Shown: piece after piece, positions 54,022 to 62,674 of the stretch
Layout: each line of letters opens with the position of its first letter
How positions within the stretch are numbered: the stretch's first letter is position 1
Source: Mucilaginibacter pankratovii
Lineage (GTDB): Bacteria; Bacteroidota; Bacteroidia; Sphingobacteriales; Sphingobacteriaceae
Assembly (NCBI RefSeq): GCF_014773265.1
Contig: NZ_JACWMY010000001.1
Location: 496,001-560,000 of the forward strand
Length of the DNA: 64,000 bases
Reading direction: 5' to 3'
Position numbers and translations under genes: made by a program
Notes under the pieces: model-generated
What the model saw: the letters and a program-made list of their open reading frames with translations, nothing else
Told to the model about the DNA's origin: nothing
Database searches by the model: none

Positions 54022-54399
54022 ATGGATCTTACGTCATTATTCCTCAAATCTGAAATACAATACATGCCGGTAGGCATGGTGTATCCTGACGGACAAGACT
54101 GTTTGCTGCTTGACGAGGCCATTTTAAACAAGGCACGCATTCTGGAGAACGAAAAAGTGCTCATCTGTAATCATTCAAACGGCGCAAGGTTCGAAACTTA
54201 CGCGCTTAAGGCAGCTAAAGGTAGCAAGGCCTGTTTTGTTTCCGGCCCGGCAACAAGGCTTGTTCATGCCGGCGACCATATTAATATAACCAGTTATGCC
54301 CGATGGCTTTCCGGTCAAATCCCCGTCGGTTTCCCGGTCATTGTTGTCCCAATCAAAGAATTAACAAAAAAAACAGCGTTAAACTTAAAAATATCATGA
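54022..54399 (+). CDS. Aspartate 1-decarboxylase (PanD) homologue with degenerate active site
   Basis: The 125-residue protein aligns without gaps to PanD through KSEIQ, ILENEKVLI, NGARFETYAL and RLVHAGD. Real PanD is cut between Gly24 and Ser25 to make the pyruvoyl group. Here that pair is Asp26-Cys27 (GQDCLLLDE). The active-site Lys9 and His11 become Glu11 and Gln13, and Asn72 becomes Ser74. Arg56, Thr59 and Tyr60 are kept. A 25-residue C-terminal extension follows. Cysteine might still allow some self-cleavage, but normal decarboxylase activity is doubtful. The gene is coupled to the next by ATGA and lies 10 bases after panB. Confidence 0.8.
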   Translation: MDLTSLFLKSEIQYMPVGMVYPDGQDCLLLDEAILNKARILENEKVLICNHSNGARFETYALKAAKGSKACFVSGPATRLVHAGDHINITSYARWLSGQIPVGFPVIVVPIKELTKKTALNLKIS

Positions 54400-55700
54400 C
54401 ACCATATGGAAATAATATCGTCATTATCGGCGGAGGGTTCGCCGGAATATACGTCGCTCAAAACCTGTTGAGGAAAGATAAGACCTTGCACGTTACGTTG
54501 GTAGACCGGAATAATTATAACTTCTTTCCTCCGCTACTGTACCAGGTCGCGACAGGCTTTTTAGACGTTTCCAATATTAGTTACCCTTATCGGAAATTAT
54601 TCCGGAATCATCCTAATTTCACCTTCCGGATGGGTGAGCTGCTGGAGATCAAACCCGAAGAGAACCTGGTGGTCTTATCTTCAGGGGAAATGCGGTATAC
54701 CAAACTCATTTTAGCCACCGGAACGGAAAGTAATTTCTTCGGAAACGAAAACGTCCGGAAACACGCCCTTCCTATGAAAACGGTTGCCGATGCACTGTTG
54801 TTAAAAAACACGCTTCTCAGCAGGTTCGAGGAGGCTACACTTTCTAATAATCCGACTGAGCAAAAAAAACTCACCAGTGTCGTCATTGCAGGAGGCGGGC
54901 CCACAGGCGTGGAAATCGCGGGCATGCTGTCTGAATTGAAACAGAACGTCTTTAAAAAGGATTATCCGGAACTGGAGGGTTTGCCTTTTGATATTTATGT
55001 GCTGGATGGCCTGCCTACGCTACTGGCACCAATGGCCCAAAAATCCCAGGAATACGCGCTAAAATCGCTCGAATCTATGGGTGCTATCATTACTTTAAAT
55101 CAGTTAGTGAAAGACTATGACGGCGAAAGTGTGTTGCTTGGCGACGGTTCCCGGATCGAAACCAAAAACCTGATCTGGACCGCCGGGGTAACCGGCCAGG
55201 TCTTTGCGGGTTTACCGGCTGAGTATTACGGTCGCGGTAAACGGTTGCTGGTAGACGCTTGTAATAAAGTAAAAGGCACAACCAATATTTTCGCGATTGG
55301 AGACAGCTGTATGTTAACGCTGGATAAAGGGTTCCCCAACGGCCATCCTCAACTCGCACAGGTAGCCATACAGCAGGGAAAAAATCTGGCCTATAATATT
55401 CATGCTGAATTGACCGGACATCCCTTGAAGCCATTCCGATATCATGATAAGGGATCAATGGCGATAATTGGCAGGAACAAAGCAGTAACAGACCTCCCTA
55501 AACCAGTTCTTCATTTCCAGGGATTCTTTGCCTGGTTGATGTGGCTATTCGTCCACTTGCTCTCGCTTGTCAATTTTAGGAATAAAATAAAAACCCTGAT
55601 CAGTTGGAGCGCGGCTTACATATCAAAGGACCAGTACCTAAGGATGATCGTCCGACCGGCTACTCAAGAACCAGAGCGTCAAAATCCGGAAGCTAAATAA
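54396..55700 (+). CDS. Type II NADH dehydrogenase-like FAD oxidoreductase
   Basis: From ATG 54396 the product is 434 residues. It has an N-terminal FAD dinucleotide loop (IVIIGGGFAGIYVAQNLL), NFFPPLLYQVATGFLD of NDH-2 enzymes, a second NAD-binding loop (VVIAGGGPTGVEIAGML) and the FAD motif IFAIGDSC. The C-terminal helices (FAWLMWLFVHLLSLVNF) attach it to the membrane. It passes electrons from NADH to quinone without proton pumping. Its ATG overlaps the stop of the panD-like gene, a surprising pairing. Confidence 0.9.
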   Translation: MTPYGNNIVIIGGGFAGIYVAQNLLRKDKTLHVTLVDRNNYNFFPPLLYQVATGFLDVSNISYPYRKLFRNHPNFTFRMGELLEIKPEENLVVLSSGEMRYTKLILATGTESNFFGNENVRKHALPMKTVADALLLKNTLLSRFEEATLSNNPTEQKKLTSVVIAGGGPTGVEIAGMLSELKQNVFKKDYPELEGLPFDIYVLDGLPTLLAPMAQKSQEYALKSLESMGAIITLNQLVKDYDGESVLLGDGSRIETKNLIWTAGVTGQVFAGLPAEYYGRGKRLLVDACNKVKGTTNIFAIGDSCMLTLDKGFPNGHPQLAQVAIQQGKNLAYNIHAELTGHPLKPFRYHDKGSMAIIGRNKAVTDLPKPVLHFQGFFAWLMWLFVHLLSLVNFRNKIKTLISWSAAYISKDQYLRMIVRPATQEPERQNPEAK

Positions 55701-55748
55701 GCCTTATTCAATTACAGATTCATTTCTTACATCTTAAAAATTAATACT

Positions 55749-56528
55749 ATGAATGACTTAAAAGAAAAAGTAGTTTTTATCACCGGAGCTGGTGGTGGAA
55801 TAGGAAAAGCGATCGCTTCCGCGTTCGCCAGAGAAGGAGCTAAAGTTGTTGTTGGTGATATTAAGCAGGAATTCGTTGCCGGAACAGTTAAAATGCTGGA
55901 AGAACAAGGTGCCGATGTGTTAGGTGTAATTATAGACGTGACCAATTATGACTCCGTCAAAGCAGCACTAAATGAGGTAGTGGAAACATTCGGAACACTG
56001 GATATCGCGGTCAACAATGCCGGCGTGGTTGGGATCGGCAGTATAGAAGAAATAACTCCTGAGGAATGGGACCGTGTGTTAGGCGTTAATGCAAAAGGCA
56101 TATTTGTCTGTACCAAGGCAGAGCTTGAAATATTAAAACCAAAACAATCAGGTGCCATTATCAATACGGCATCCATTGCCGGAAAAATGGGTATGGCTCA
56201 TCTTTCTCATTACGTGGCTTCCAAATTTGCAGTCATTGGATTCACCAACAGCATTGCAAAAGAAGTAGCGCTCGACGCCATTACTGTCAATGCAATATGT
56301 CCGGGCATCGTTGGTACAGGCATGTGGCGCGGAGAAGGCGGAGTAGCTGACCGCTGGAAGCTGGAAGGGGAAACTGAAGAGCAATCGTGGGAGAGGAATA
56401 AGAAAGCGATCATTCCCCAGGGGGTTGACCAAACACCGGAAGATATCGCGGAAGCGGTTGTCTTTATAGCGAGGTCACCAAGAATTACCGGCCAGGCTAT
56501 TGCTGTGGATGGCGGCATTACGATGTAA
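55749..56528 (+). CDS. Short-chain dehydrogenase/reductase
   Basis: The 259-residue SDR has the cofactor loop ITGAGGGIGKAIA (12-24), Asp at the end of strand two (VVGDIKQE), the NNAGVVG motif and the catalytic Tyr-Lys in HYVASKF. PGIVGTGMW and the C-terminal ITGQAIAVDGGITM are classical. The Asp suggests NAD preference. It oxidises or reduces an alcohol or sugar, and the substrate is unknown. It follows the NDH-2-like gene by 48 bases and is followed by a hairpin. Confidence 0.9.
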   Translation: MNDLKEKVVFITGAGGGIGKAIASAFAREGAKVVVGDIKQEFVAGTVKMLEEQGADVLGVIIDVTNYDSVKAALNEVVETFGTLDIAVNNAGVVGIGSIEEITPEEWDRVLGVNAKGIFVCTKAELEILKPKQSGAIINTASIAGKMGMAHLSHYVASKFAVIGFTNSIAKEVALDAITVNAICPGIVGTGMWRGEGGVADRWKLEGETEEQSWERNKKAIIPQGVDQTPEDIAEAVVFIARSPRITGQAIAVDGGITM

Positions 56529-56545
56529 TGTTTTGTATCTAAACA

Positions 56546-56575
56546 AAGGGGCAGGTCATAAATCATCTGCCCCTT
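56546..56575 (+). terminator. Hairpin after the SDR gene
   Basis: AAGGGGCAG (56546-56554) pairs with CTGCCCCTT (56567-56575) around a 12-base loop, 18 bases after the stop codon. No long T-tract follows, so it is a probable but untypical terminator. Confidence 0.6.
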
Positions 56576-56660
56576 AATAAGTAAATTATTAAATCAGCAA
56601 TCCAATTAGAATAAGCGAAAACCTGTTAATTATGCGCTGTTAGTATTAAATAAACTTGAC

Positions 56661-57017
56661 TTAAATCAGTGCTTTTACCATCGATACCAACTCGCCGATG
56701 TCAAAAGGTTTTTCAATAAAAGCATCTGCAGCGCACCGCTTTGCAAGGTTGGAAAGATTGCTAACAGCAGAAAGTAGTATCACGGGGATTTTGCTAAAAC
56801 TCGGTGTATTTTTCAAGGCTTTACAAATTTCAGTTCCTTTATTATCCCTAAGCCATTCATCGAGCAGGATCAGATCCGGATCTATTGCTGATATTTCAAC
56901 GACCGATAAGGAAACAGTCGTTGATATCACCTCAATGTTCTCCTCTTTTAGTATATATTCAACCAAAGAAAGTAAATCCTCATCATCATCGATAATTAAT
57001 ACTTTTTTTAGGGGCAT
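56661..57017 (-). CDS. Stand-alone response-regulator receiver protein
   Basis: From ATG 57017 the product is 118 residues, a single receiver domain. It has the acidic pocket VLIIDDDED (6-14), phospho-acceptor Asp53 in LILLDEWL, the switch residue Ser83 and Lys103 in IEKPF. A longer frame to 57134 adds residues with no domain character. It has no output domain, so it must act by protein contact. No kinase lies beside it. Confidence 0.85.
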   Translation of the reverse strand: MPLKKVLIIDDDEDLLSLVEYILKEENIEVISTTVSLSVVEISAIDPDLILLDEWLRDNKGTEICKALKNTPSFSKIPVILLSAVSNLSNLAKRCAADAFIEKPFDIGELVSMVKALI

Positions 57018-57240
57018 AAGTAAGAGATAAGGATCAAAGTTTGAATATAACAATGGAAAGATGACTACCTTATCATATTTCCTGACACACAAAAAGATAC
57101 GGATTATTTCGAGCCTATTAAAAAGGCGATCCATAAAAGACCGCCTTTCCGAAGCACCTTTAATTTTTTGTAATTATCGTATCCGGCAATTACTGGAAAC
57201 ATATTTACGTATGTTTCAGCCGCTGAAAAGTAACGAATGT

Positions 57241-57915
57241 TTAGTAATCTTCTAAGCCGCCTAACTCAATATTCCAGAATTTACCGGTTTCTGTATTTTC
57301 GGTAATGGCCTTAAAAATACCGTTAACCGATTTCTCAATAGTAACTGGTGCTGTATCGCCGCCCATTCGGGTTTGTACCCATCCCGGGTGCAGTGGGGTT
57401 ACCCTGATCTTCCTTTCGGCAAGCCTTTGGCTGAGCATAACGGCATAGACATTAATGGCTGCTTTCGACATGCGGTAAGCCGGTGCGTTCGGCGCAGCGT
57501 TACGCAACAGTGCCATGGCGGTCGATAAAAACACGATCTGTCCGCCATCGTTCAAACTGTTTAACAAGGCTTCGGTGAATAAAACCGTACCCGTTGTATT
57601 GGTAGCGAAAGAGGCATTCAGCAAGTCAGCTGTTGGCACTTCATCTCCAAGATCCAGGCCTACGCCTGCATTATTCACCAAAACATCTAATTTGATGCCG
57701 GCTTCTGCGATCTGTTGGGCAACTTTATTAATGCTTTCTGTATTGCTGATGTCTCCTTGAAAAACCGTAAGATGATCATGTGTGTAATCGCCAACTTTAC
57801 CAGAACGCGTTACTGCAATTACTTCAGCACCTTCGGCCAATAATTTTTTTGTCAGTTCAAAACCGATACCGTTGCTTGCGCCGGTAACCAGCACTTTTTT
57901 AATTGAATTTTTCAT
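57241..57915 (-). CDS. Short-chain dehydrogenase/reductase
   Basis: The 224-residue SDR has the cofactor loop VTGASNGIGFELTKKLL (10-26), NNAGVGLDL, catalytic Tyr-Lys in YRMSKAA and RVTPLHPGWVQTRMGG. The basic residue after strand two (AVTRSGK) points to NADPH. It resembles carbonyl-reductase-like SDRs of the SniffER/CsgA type. Substrate unknown. It stands alone between the receiver gene and the lectin-like genes. Confidence 0.9.
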   Translation of the reverse strand: MKNSIKKVLVTGASNGIGFELTKKLLAEGAEVIAVTRSGKVGDYTHDHLTVFQGDISNTESINKVAQQIAEAGIKLDVLVNNAGVGLDLGDEVPTADLLNASFATNTTGTVLFTEALLNSLNDGGQIVFLSTAMALLRNAAPNAPAYRMSKAAINVYAVMLSQRLAERKIRVTPLHPGWVQTRMGGDTAPVTIEKSVNGIFKAITENTETGKFWNIELGGLEDY

Positions 57916-58063
57916 TTGATTAATTTATATATAAATGAGCTCTACTTAATTGGTTAGTGAGATATGAAAGAATAAACAAAATGCTATTCAACCATTTCGT
58001 TTGTTGAAAATTAACTTTTTAAGTCAAGTTTGGGGTGTGACGGGCCGTAGGAATGTCGACCGT

Positions 58064-58765
58064 TCATGATCTCTTTTTAACCTTTAAATCTTTGAAATAT
58101 CCCTCTGTTCCTATATCAACCCACAAACCAATTGCGCCAGATTTTAAGTTGCCTTTCATGTTTTTTATGGTAAGGGCAGGTTCTTTTTTATCATTTATAT
58201 AAAGTGTTGCCTGTTGATCTTTCACCTCAATCCGTAATTTTATCCATTCATTGAGGCCAATATCAGCACTTGTTTCAAAAGGCCCACCTGGTGTATTGTT
58301 TATCTTGTCCATTTTATAATCCGGATATGAATAATACTGAACCGCCTGATTTCTTACAATTTCGTTAGCTGAACGGCCAACTTTAGGCCGTAGATATATT
58401 GATTCAAATGCAGAATTGTCGCCGTTGATTCTAAAGGCCAGACCGATAAAGCCCCAAGAGTCCGGATAGGGAGTGTGCTTTTGTATCCGGCTCAATACTT
58501 TTACTTCTATGGTTCCGTTTTCGAAATTTGTGTTTTTCAGTTTGGCATACAAAGGCCCATTGACCGTAGCGCCTAAGTGTTTGATATCAAAAGGCAGTGT
58601 TTTTAAATCTCTTTCTACCTTTAGTACTTCCTCGCTATTAATTTTAACGACAGACCCGGTGACGTTCACTAATTCGAATGACTGATCTTTTAAAGTAAGT
58701 TTTTGCTTACATGCAGCAAGTGCGCATAAATTAATCAGCAGGATTATTTGATGGATTTTTTTCAT
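58064..58765 (-). CDS. Secreted lectin-like lipoprotein, tandem copy 1
   Basis: The 233-residue lipoprotein (lipobox LAAC, Cys19) has a concanavalin-like jelly-roll pattern. It includes FENGTIEVKVLSRIQ, SWGFIGLAFRINGDNSAFES, IYLRP, VQYYSYPDYK and ATLYINDKKEPAL, then GAIGLWVDIGTEGYFKDLKV. The pattern resembles DUF1080 (3-keto-disaccharide hydrolase-like) and LamG domains. No clear catalytic pair is seen. A paralogue with the same order of motifs lies immediately upstream at 58932-59615. It probably binds a polysaccharide at the cell surface or in the periplasm. This is inference. Confidence 0.7.
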   Translation of the reverse strand: MKKIHQIILLINLCALAACKQKLTLKDQSFELVNVTGSVVKINSEEVLKVERDLKTLPFDIKHLGATVNGPLYAKLKNTNFENGTIEVKVLSRIQKHTPYPDSWGFIGLAFRINGDNSAFESIYLRPKVGRSANEIVRNQAVQYYSYPDYKMDKINNTPGGPFETSADIGLNEWIKLRIEVKDQQATLYINDKKEPALTIKNMKGNLKSGAIGLWVDIGTEGYFKDLKVKKRS

Positions 58766-58931
58766 ACCTCTTTGTTTTTAAATATTGTCGCGCTGTTTGT
58801 CATAAAAGTATTTTTATTGCGGTCTTTTAGGTGTTGCCAAAAAGGCGATCCAAAACCTCTTCTCCAAACTTCTCATTTTATTGAAATGACTACTTCAAAT
58901 TCCGACTTGTTATTAGCGTACAAATTCATAT

Positions 58932-59615
58932 TTACTTATTTGCCGGTAATATTTTAAAATCACTAAAAAAGCCTTCCGTACCTACATCAACCCATAACCC
59001 TATGCCGCCTGAAGTTCCCTGTCTTAGCTTTAAATCATTGACCAGAAATGTCGGGAACTTAGCATCATTGAGATATAATTTCGCATTATTTCCATTTACC
59101 TCTATCCTTAATTTAATCCATTCATTCAAGCCCATATCTGCATATGTTTCATATTGTTCAGGACTTTCTTTTCTTAAGCGCAAGTATGGAAAATCTGGAT
59201 AAGAAAAATATTGCACCGTATGATTGCGGCGAACCTGGTCATCCGCGCGTCCGTTGGTCGGCCTGATATAAATTCCTTCAAATTTTGAATTGTCATCATT
59301 GATATGAAACGCCAACCCAATAAAACCGCGGTTATCTTTTTGCGCAGTACTGAGCAGTCTGCTCAAAACTTTAACTTCAATTATACTGGATTTAAAGTTG
59401 ATGTGATTAAACTTTGCAAAGGTCGGCTGATCTACCGCCTTGATGGTTGTATCCTTGGTAACTCTGACTACTTTTTTTCCTGAAAGTGCTTGAAATGACA
59501 TGGAAACTTGTACCGGTGAAAGACTGGTACTGTCCAGCGTAATCATTTGTCCGAACGCATTTGAAAAAGCTGACAGGCAGGTAATCGATAGCAGTACAAC
59601 AATTATATTTTTCAT
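58932..59615 (-). CDS. Secreted lectin-like protein, tandem copy 2
   Basis: The 227-residue protein has a cleaved signal peptide (ending FSNAFGQ) and the same jelly-roll motifs as its downstream neighbour. These are SIIEVKVLSRLLSTAQK, RGFIGLAFHINDDNSKFEG, IYIRPTNGRADDQVRRN, LYLNDAKFPTFLV and GGIGLWVDVGTEGFFSDFKI. Identity between the two is high in these blocks but the N-termini differ: one is a lipoprotein, this one a soluble exported protein. Tandem duplication is evident. The target is unknown. Confidence 0.7.
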   Translation of the reverse strand: MKNIIVVLLSITCLSAFSNAFGQMITLDSTSLSPVQVSMSFQALSGKKVVRVTKDTTIKAVDQPTFAKFNHINFKSSIIEVKVLSRLLSTAQKDNRGFIGLAFHINDDNSKFEGIYIRPTNGRADDQVRRNHTVQYFSYPDFPYLRLRKESPEQYETYADMGLNEWIKLRIEVNGNNAKLYLNDAKFPTFLVNDLKLRQGTSGGIGLWVDVGTEGFFSDFKILPANK

Positions 59616-59644
59616 AACTAACTACTCACTAATTAAATCTATCC

Positions 59645-60613
59645 TTAGATAAGAACAACGATCTTTCCACCAGCGGCATTATTATCCATTAACTGGTGTG
59701 CAGCTGCTATTTCAGAAAGATGGAATGTGCGCCCGATTGGAAGTTTGACACTTCCCGCTTCAACATCATTAATAAACTGCTGGAAGCTTTGTGCATCGAC
59801 CCGGATCTGCCCGCTGTCATAAACGGTTAGGCCAACGGTAGCGGGAATGTATTCCATTGGGGCGAATTCCTTAAATGACCATTGCTCTGCCAACATCCCG
59901 GTCATACAAACCATACCACCAGGGGCAGCGCAGCTGAGGGAGTCTTTAAGCGTCGAAGTACCTACCAACTCTAGGACTTTATTTACCCCTGAAGGGAAAA
60001 TAGCTTTTATTTTCGTTGCCAGATTGCCGTCTTCAATCAGCACATATTCTGCACCGTTTTTCAACAGCATTTCTTTTTTGTCCGGGTTCCTCGTCGTCGC
60101 TATTATCGTCAACCCGCTGTTTTTACAGAGTTGCGTAGCCAGCATACCTATAGAAGAGGTACCGCCGCGAATCAAAATGGTTTCCCCGTGCCGGATCTTT
60201 AAAGAAAGGTGTAATGAACCAAAAACCGTTTGAAACATTTCGGGCATGGCACCCAGTTGCTCCCAGGCTAGATTACTTTTAAAGGAATTAAGCACGGACT
60301 TGGGCAATAAAGCGTATTCTGCATAACTGCCATTGAAATCTCTGCCCATACCACCCATAAATGCAGCTACTTTTTGTCCAGGTTCAAATTCTCCGGAAGG
60401 ATCATCTGCTACTTCACCGACACATTCGATGCCCAGCACCCGCGGAAAAATGACGCCAGGAGAGTAACCCTTCCGGGTCATCAGTTCCGATCTGTTGAGG
60501 CCGAAAGCTCTGATTTTAATTAATACCCAGCCGTCTTTTGGTCTTGGAATATTGATCTCCTCCAAAATTAAATTTTCGGGGCCACCGGGCTCATAAATTA
60601 ATGCTGCTTTCAT
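59645..60613 (-). CDS. Zinc-free MDR quinone oxidoreductase-like enzyme
   Basis: The 322-residue enzyme has the MDR start ([19 protein letters not shown]), a GroES-like domain, and the NADPH loop [17 protein letters not shown]. It has no structural zinc cysteines, as in the quinone oxidoreductase group. [11 protein letters not shown] and [25 protein letters not shown] are family features. It reduces quinones or enones in the cytoplasm. It follows the SnoaL-like gene after 25 bases and may share its operon. Confidence 0.88.
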   Translation of the reverse strand: MKAALIYEPGGPENLILEEINIPRPKDGWVLIKIRAFGLNRSELMTRKGYSPGVIFPRVLGIECVGEVADDPSGEFEPGQKVAAFMGGMGRDFNGSYAEYALLPKSVLNSFKSNLAWEQLGAMPEMFQTVFGSLHLSLKIRHGETILIRGGTSSIGMLATQLCKNSGLTIIATTRNPDKKEMLLKNGAEYVLIEDGNLATKIKAIFPSGVNKVLELVGTSTLKDSLSCAAPGGMVCMTGMLAEQWSFKEFAPMEYIPATVGLTVYDSGQIRVDAQSFQQFINDVEAGSVKLPIGRTFHLSEIAAAHQLMDNNAAGGKIVVLI

Positions 60614-60638
60614 GTTAGGGATGGTTAATCAGTGATTG

Positions 60639-61025
60639 TTAATTTTGTACTCTGTTGAAAAGATACCTATAGATTTTCCAATCTGCGCCGTCTTTTCTTA
60701 ACACGAAAAAGTCCCTGCTCTTCTCCCTTGTCTCTTCTCCGCCCCGGCCGATGGTTGTCGTTTGGGCAGTGGCATCAATAAATGCAAATTCATTTCCTAT
60801 GGTGACGTTTTCTATATCAAAGTTAATCCTAAAGTCTTTAGCTTTCAGTAATTTACCTCCTGCCACGTCCAACTCTTTTTTGGTTAGCGATTTGTAACCG
60901 TGGGGAATAAATAAGCCATCAAAAGTATAAAAAGATGAAATTAACGAGATGTTAGCCTTGTTCAATACTTCCGCGTAGCCTTGTAATACTTGCTCTGCGG
61001 CCAATTTTTCATTTATAGTGCTCAT
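60639..61025 (-). CDS. SnoaL/DUF4440-like (NTF2 fold) protein
   Basis: From ATG 61025 the product is 128 residues. It has VLQGYAEVLNKANISLISSF, YTFDGLFIPHG and DFFVLRKDGADWKIYRYLFN, matching the SnoaL-like YybH/DUF4440 group. There is no signal peptide, unlike the exported SnoaL-like protein at 42219. The fold is a small-molecule pocket or a non-catalytic binding unit. It lies between the hydrolase and the quinone reductase in a minus-strand operon. Confidence 0.8.
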   Translation of the reverse strand: MSTINEKLAAEQVLQGYAEVLNKANISLISSFYTFDGLFIPHGYKSLTKKELDVAGGKLLKAKDFRINFDIENVTIGNEFAFIDATAQTTTIGRGGEETREKSRDFFVLRKDGADWKIYRYLFNRVQN

Positions 61026-61060
61026 ATCAATCTTTAAAATATAAATAGTGCTTAATTCAG

Positions 61061-61942
61061 TTATTGCTGCAGAAAAGGAATAATATCTGCCCAAACTGCC
61101 GGAAAATTAACCTGGAATGCCGGATGCGGGGCATTGGGTATAATAGCCAACTGTACCTTGGGAAACATATAATATGCTGCGATGACTGTTTTCAGCGTTG
61201 CATTCTGATCAAGTTCACCTGCCATCAGCAATACCGGGCAACGGACTTTACCAAATACTTCTCTACTGATATTGACTGTATTGAAATATTGATTGATCGA
61301 TACCAGCCACTCATCAAATTTTTCCGGATGAGGATTTAAAGCCAGTTGCTGTTTCCAGTACAAACTATCCAGTTCAAACGCATCTTTACGGGTGATGTTA
61401 AATGACCGCGATCCCTTTAGCCATTCCCCTGCGCCAATGGTGATCAGTTTCTTTACCTTATCCGGGTAAAGACCCGCAAAATAGTAGCCGGTATAACCAC
61501 CGTCACTGAAACCTAAAACAATCGCGCTGTCTTTGGCAACAGCGTTTAGAATAGCGTTCACATCATTGGCCTTTTGCTCATAGGTAGGTTCGGTAGTTCC
61601 CATTTCTGATCTTCCATGCCCGCGGGTAGAGATCGCAATGACCTGGTAGCTTTTGGAAAGGCTATCGATGAATCTTCCCATTTCATAGGTGGACCCGAAA
61701 ACCCCGCCATGTAAAACAACAAATGGCTTGCCCTTACCGTACACTTCATAGTATATCCGTGCGTTGCCGGTATTCAGGTAGTGGCCAGCTTTAGGATTAT
61801 TCCCATAGGGAACAGCCTTAGGAGGATTTGGACCAGCCTGCATAAAGCTTCTCAGGTGTTTCAAGTCCTGAGCATCAATTCCCAACGAAAATATTAGGGA
61901 TATAACTATCAGTAAATAGCTTGATTTTTTATTTAATAACAT
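61061..61942 (-). CDS. Exported alpha/beta hydrolase
   Basis: The 293-residue enzyme has an N-terminal signal peptide (YLLIVISLIFSLGIDAQ). The oxyanion loop is KPFVVLHGGVFGS, the nucleophile elbow GFSDGG, the acid in LLMAGELDQNATLKT and the catalytic His in IPNAPHPAFQ. RGHGRSEMG is typical of the epoxide hydrolase/lactonase branch. It acts in the periplasm on an ester, lactone or epoxide. It precedes the SnoaL-like gene in the operon. Confidence 0.88.
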   Translation of the reverse strand: MLLNKKSSYLLIVISLIFSLGIDAQDLKHLRSFMQAGPNPPKAVPYGNNPKAGHYLNTGNARIYYEVYGKGKPFVVLHGGVFGSTYEMGRFIDSLSKSYQVIAISTRGHGRSEMGTTEPTYEQKANDVNAILNAVAKDSAIVLGFSDGGYTGYYFAGLYPDKVKKLITIGAGEWLKGSRSFNITRKDAFELDSLYWKQQLALNPHPEKFDEWLVSINQYFNTVNISREVFGKVRCPVLLMAGELDQNATLKTVIAAYYMFPKVQLAIIPNAPHPAFQVNFPAVWADIIPFLQQ

Positions 61943-61988
61943 GATTTTTTGATTTTATCTTTTGAATTGTTTAGCGAACACCTTGTAA

Positions 61989-62582
61989 TTATTTCTCCAG
62001 ATCAGGATCTACAATCAAGGCGTTAAATTCCGGACTGATCTTTTTATAGACTGCGGTCGGCTCAACAGTAATATAGAATTCAAAGGTTGGACCAACGATC
62101 AGTTCCAGCAAATGGCCGCCGTGACAGATGCCGTCACTTGTAGCAACGCTGCCATGAGAATGGGCGAAAGGTTTACCGTTATAAAGCGAAATATCGCCTA
62201 CAAGGCCGGTTACTTCGGATGGCTCAGCGATATTCGAAAGCTTGAACATTTTGCGGTCCTTATCGTACCAACCGAATTTAGCTGAGGTGGCGTCACCAAA
62301 TGCGGTATAATGAGCGTTTTTTACCTGGTATTTTTGCGCAAATTCTGCGATACCCGAGGTGACTTCATCACCCGTTGCCAGTACCAACAGGTAGGTTTTT
62401 GTTTTTCCGTTCGTGCTCAACAGTTTAACTTTTGCACCTGGCGCCTTGCCGGGTTTTGCCGGATTGGTCAGTGACACGTATTCCTGCGCGCTCGCGGTAA
62501 AAGTTCCGCATAAAATTAAAAGAGCTGCAAAAGCTAATTTTTTGATTTTACTTAAAGCTGTTATTGTATTTAATCCTTTCAT
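61989..62582 (-). CDS. Exported PPC-domain (DUF296) protein
   Basis: The 197-residue protein has a signal peptide (KLAFAALLILCGTFTASA) followed by a PPC/DUF296 domain that closely tracks the cytoplasmic one at 44984. It shows APGAKVKLLST, LATGDEVTSGIAEFA, the His pair FAHSHGSVA, GGHLLELIVGPTFEF and TVEPTAVYKKISPEFNA. Export to the periplasm excludes a DNA-binding role for this copy. The conserved His residues probably bind a metal. It lies 47 bases upstream of the hydrolase gene and next to a Crp/Fnr gene. Confidence 0.82.
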   Translation of the reverse strand: MKGLNTITALSKIKKLAFAALLILCGTFTASAQEYVSLTNPAKPGKAPGAKVKLLSTNGKTKTYLLVLATGDEVTSGIAEFAQKYQVKNAHYTAFGDATSAKFGWYDKDRKMFKLSNIAEPSEVTGLVGDISLYNGKPFAHSHGSVATSDGICHGGHLLELIVGPTFEFYITVEPTAVYKKISPEFNALIVDPDLEK

Positions 62583-62674
62583 CGTTCCTATTGCTTAACG
62601 ATGCAAAGGTGGGCAGCTTTGTTTTCATGGGCCAATAAACTTAGTTAAGAAATATTCTTAAACAAGTTTAAGAA

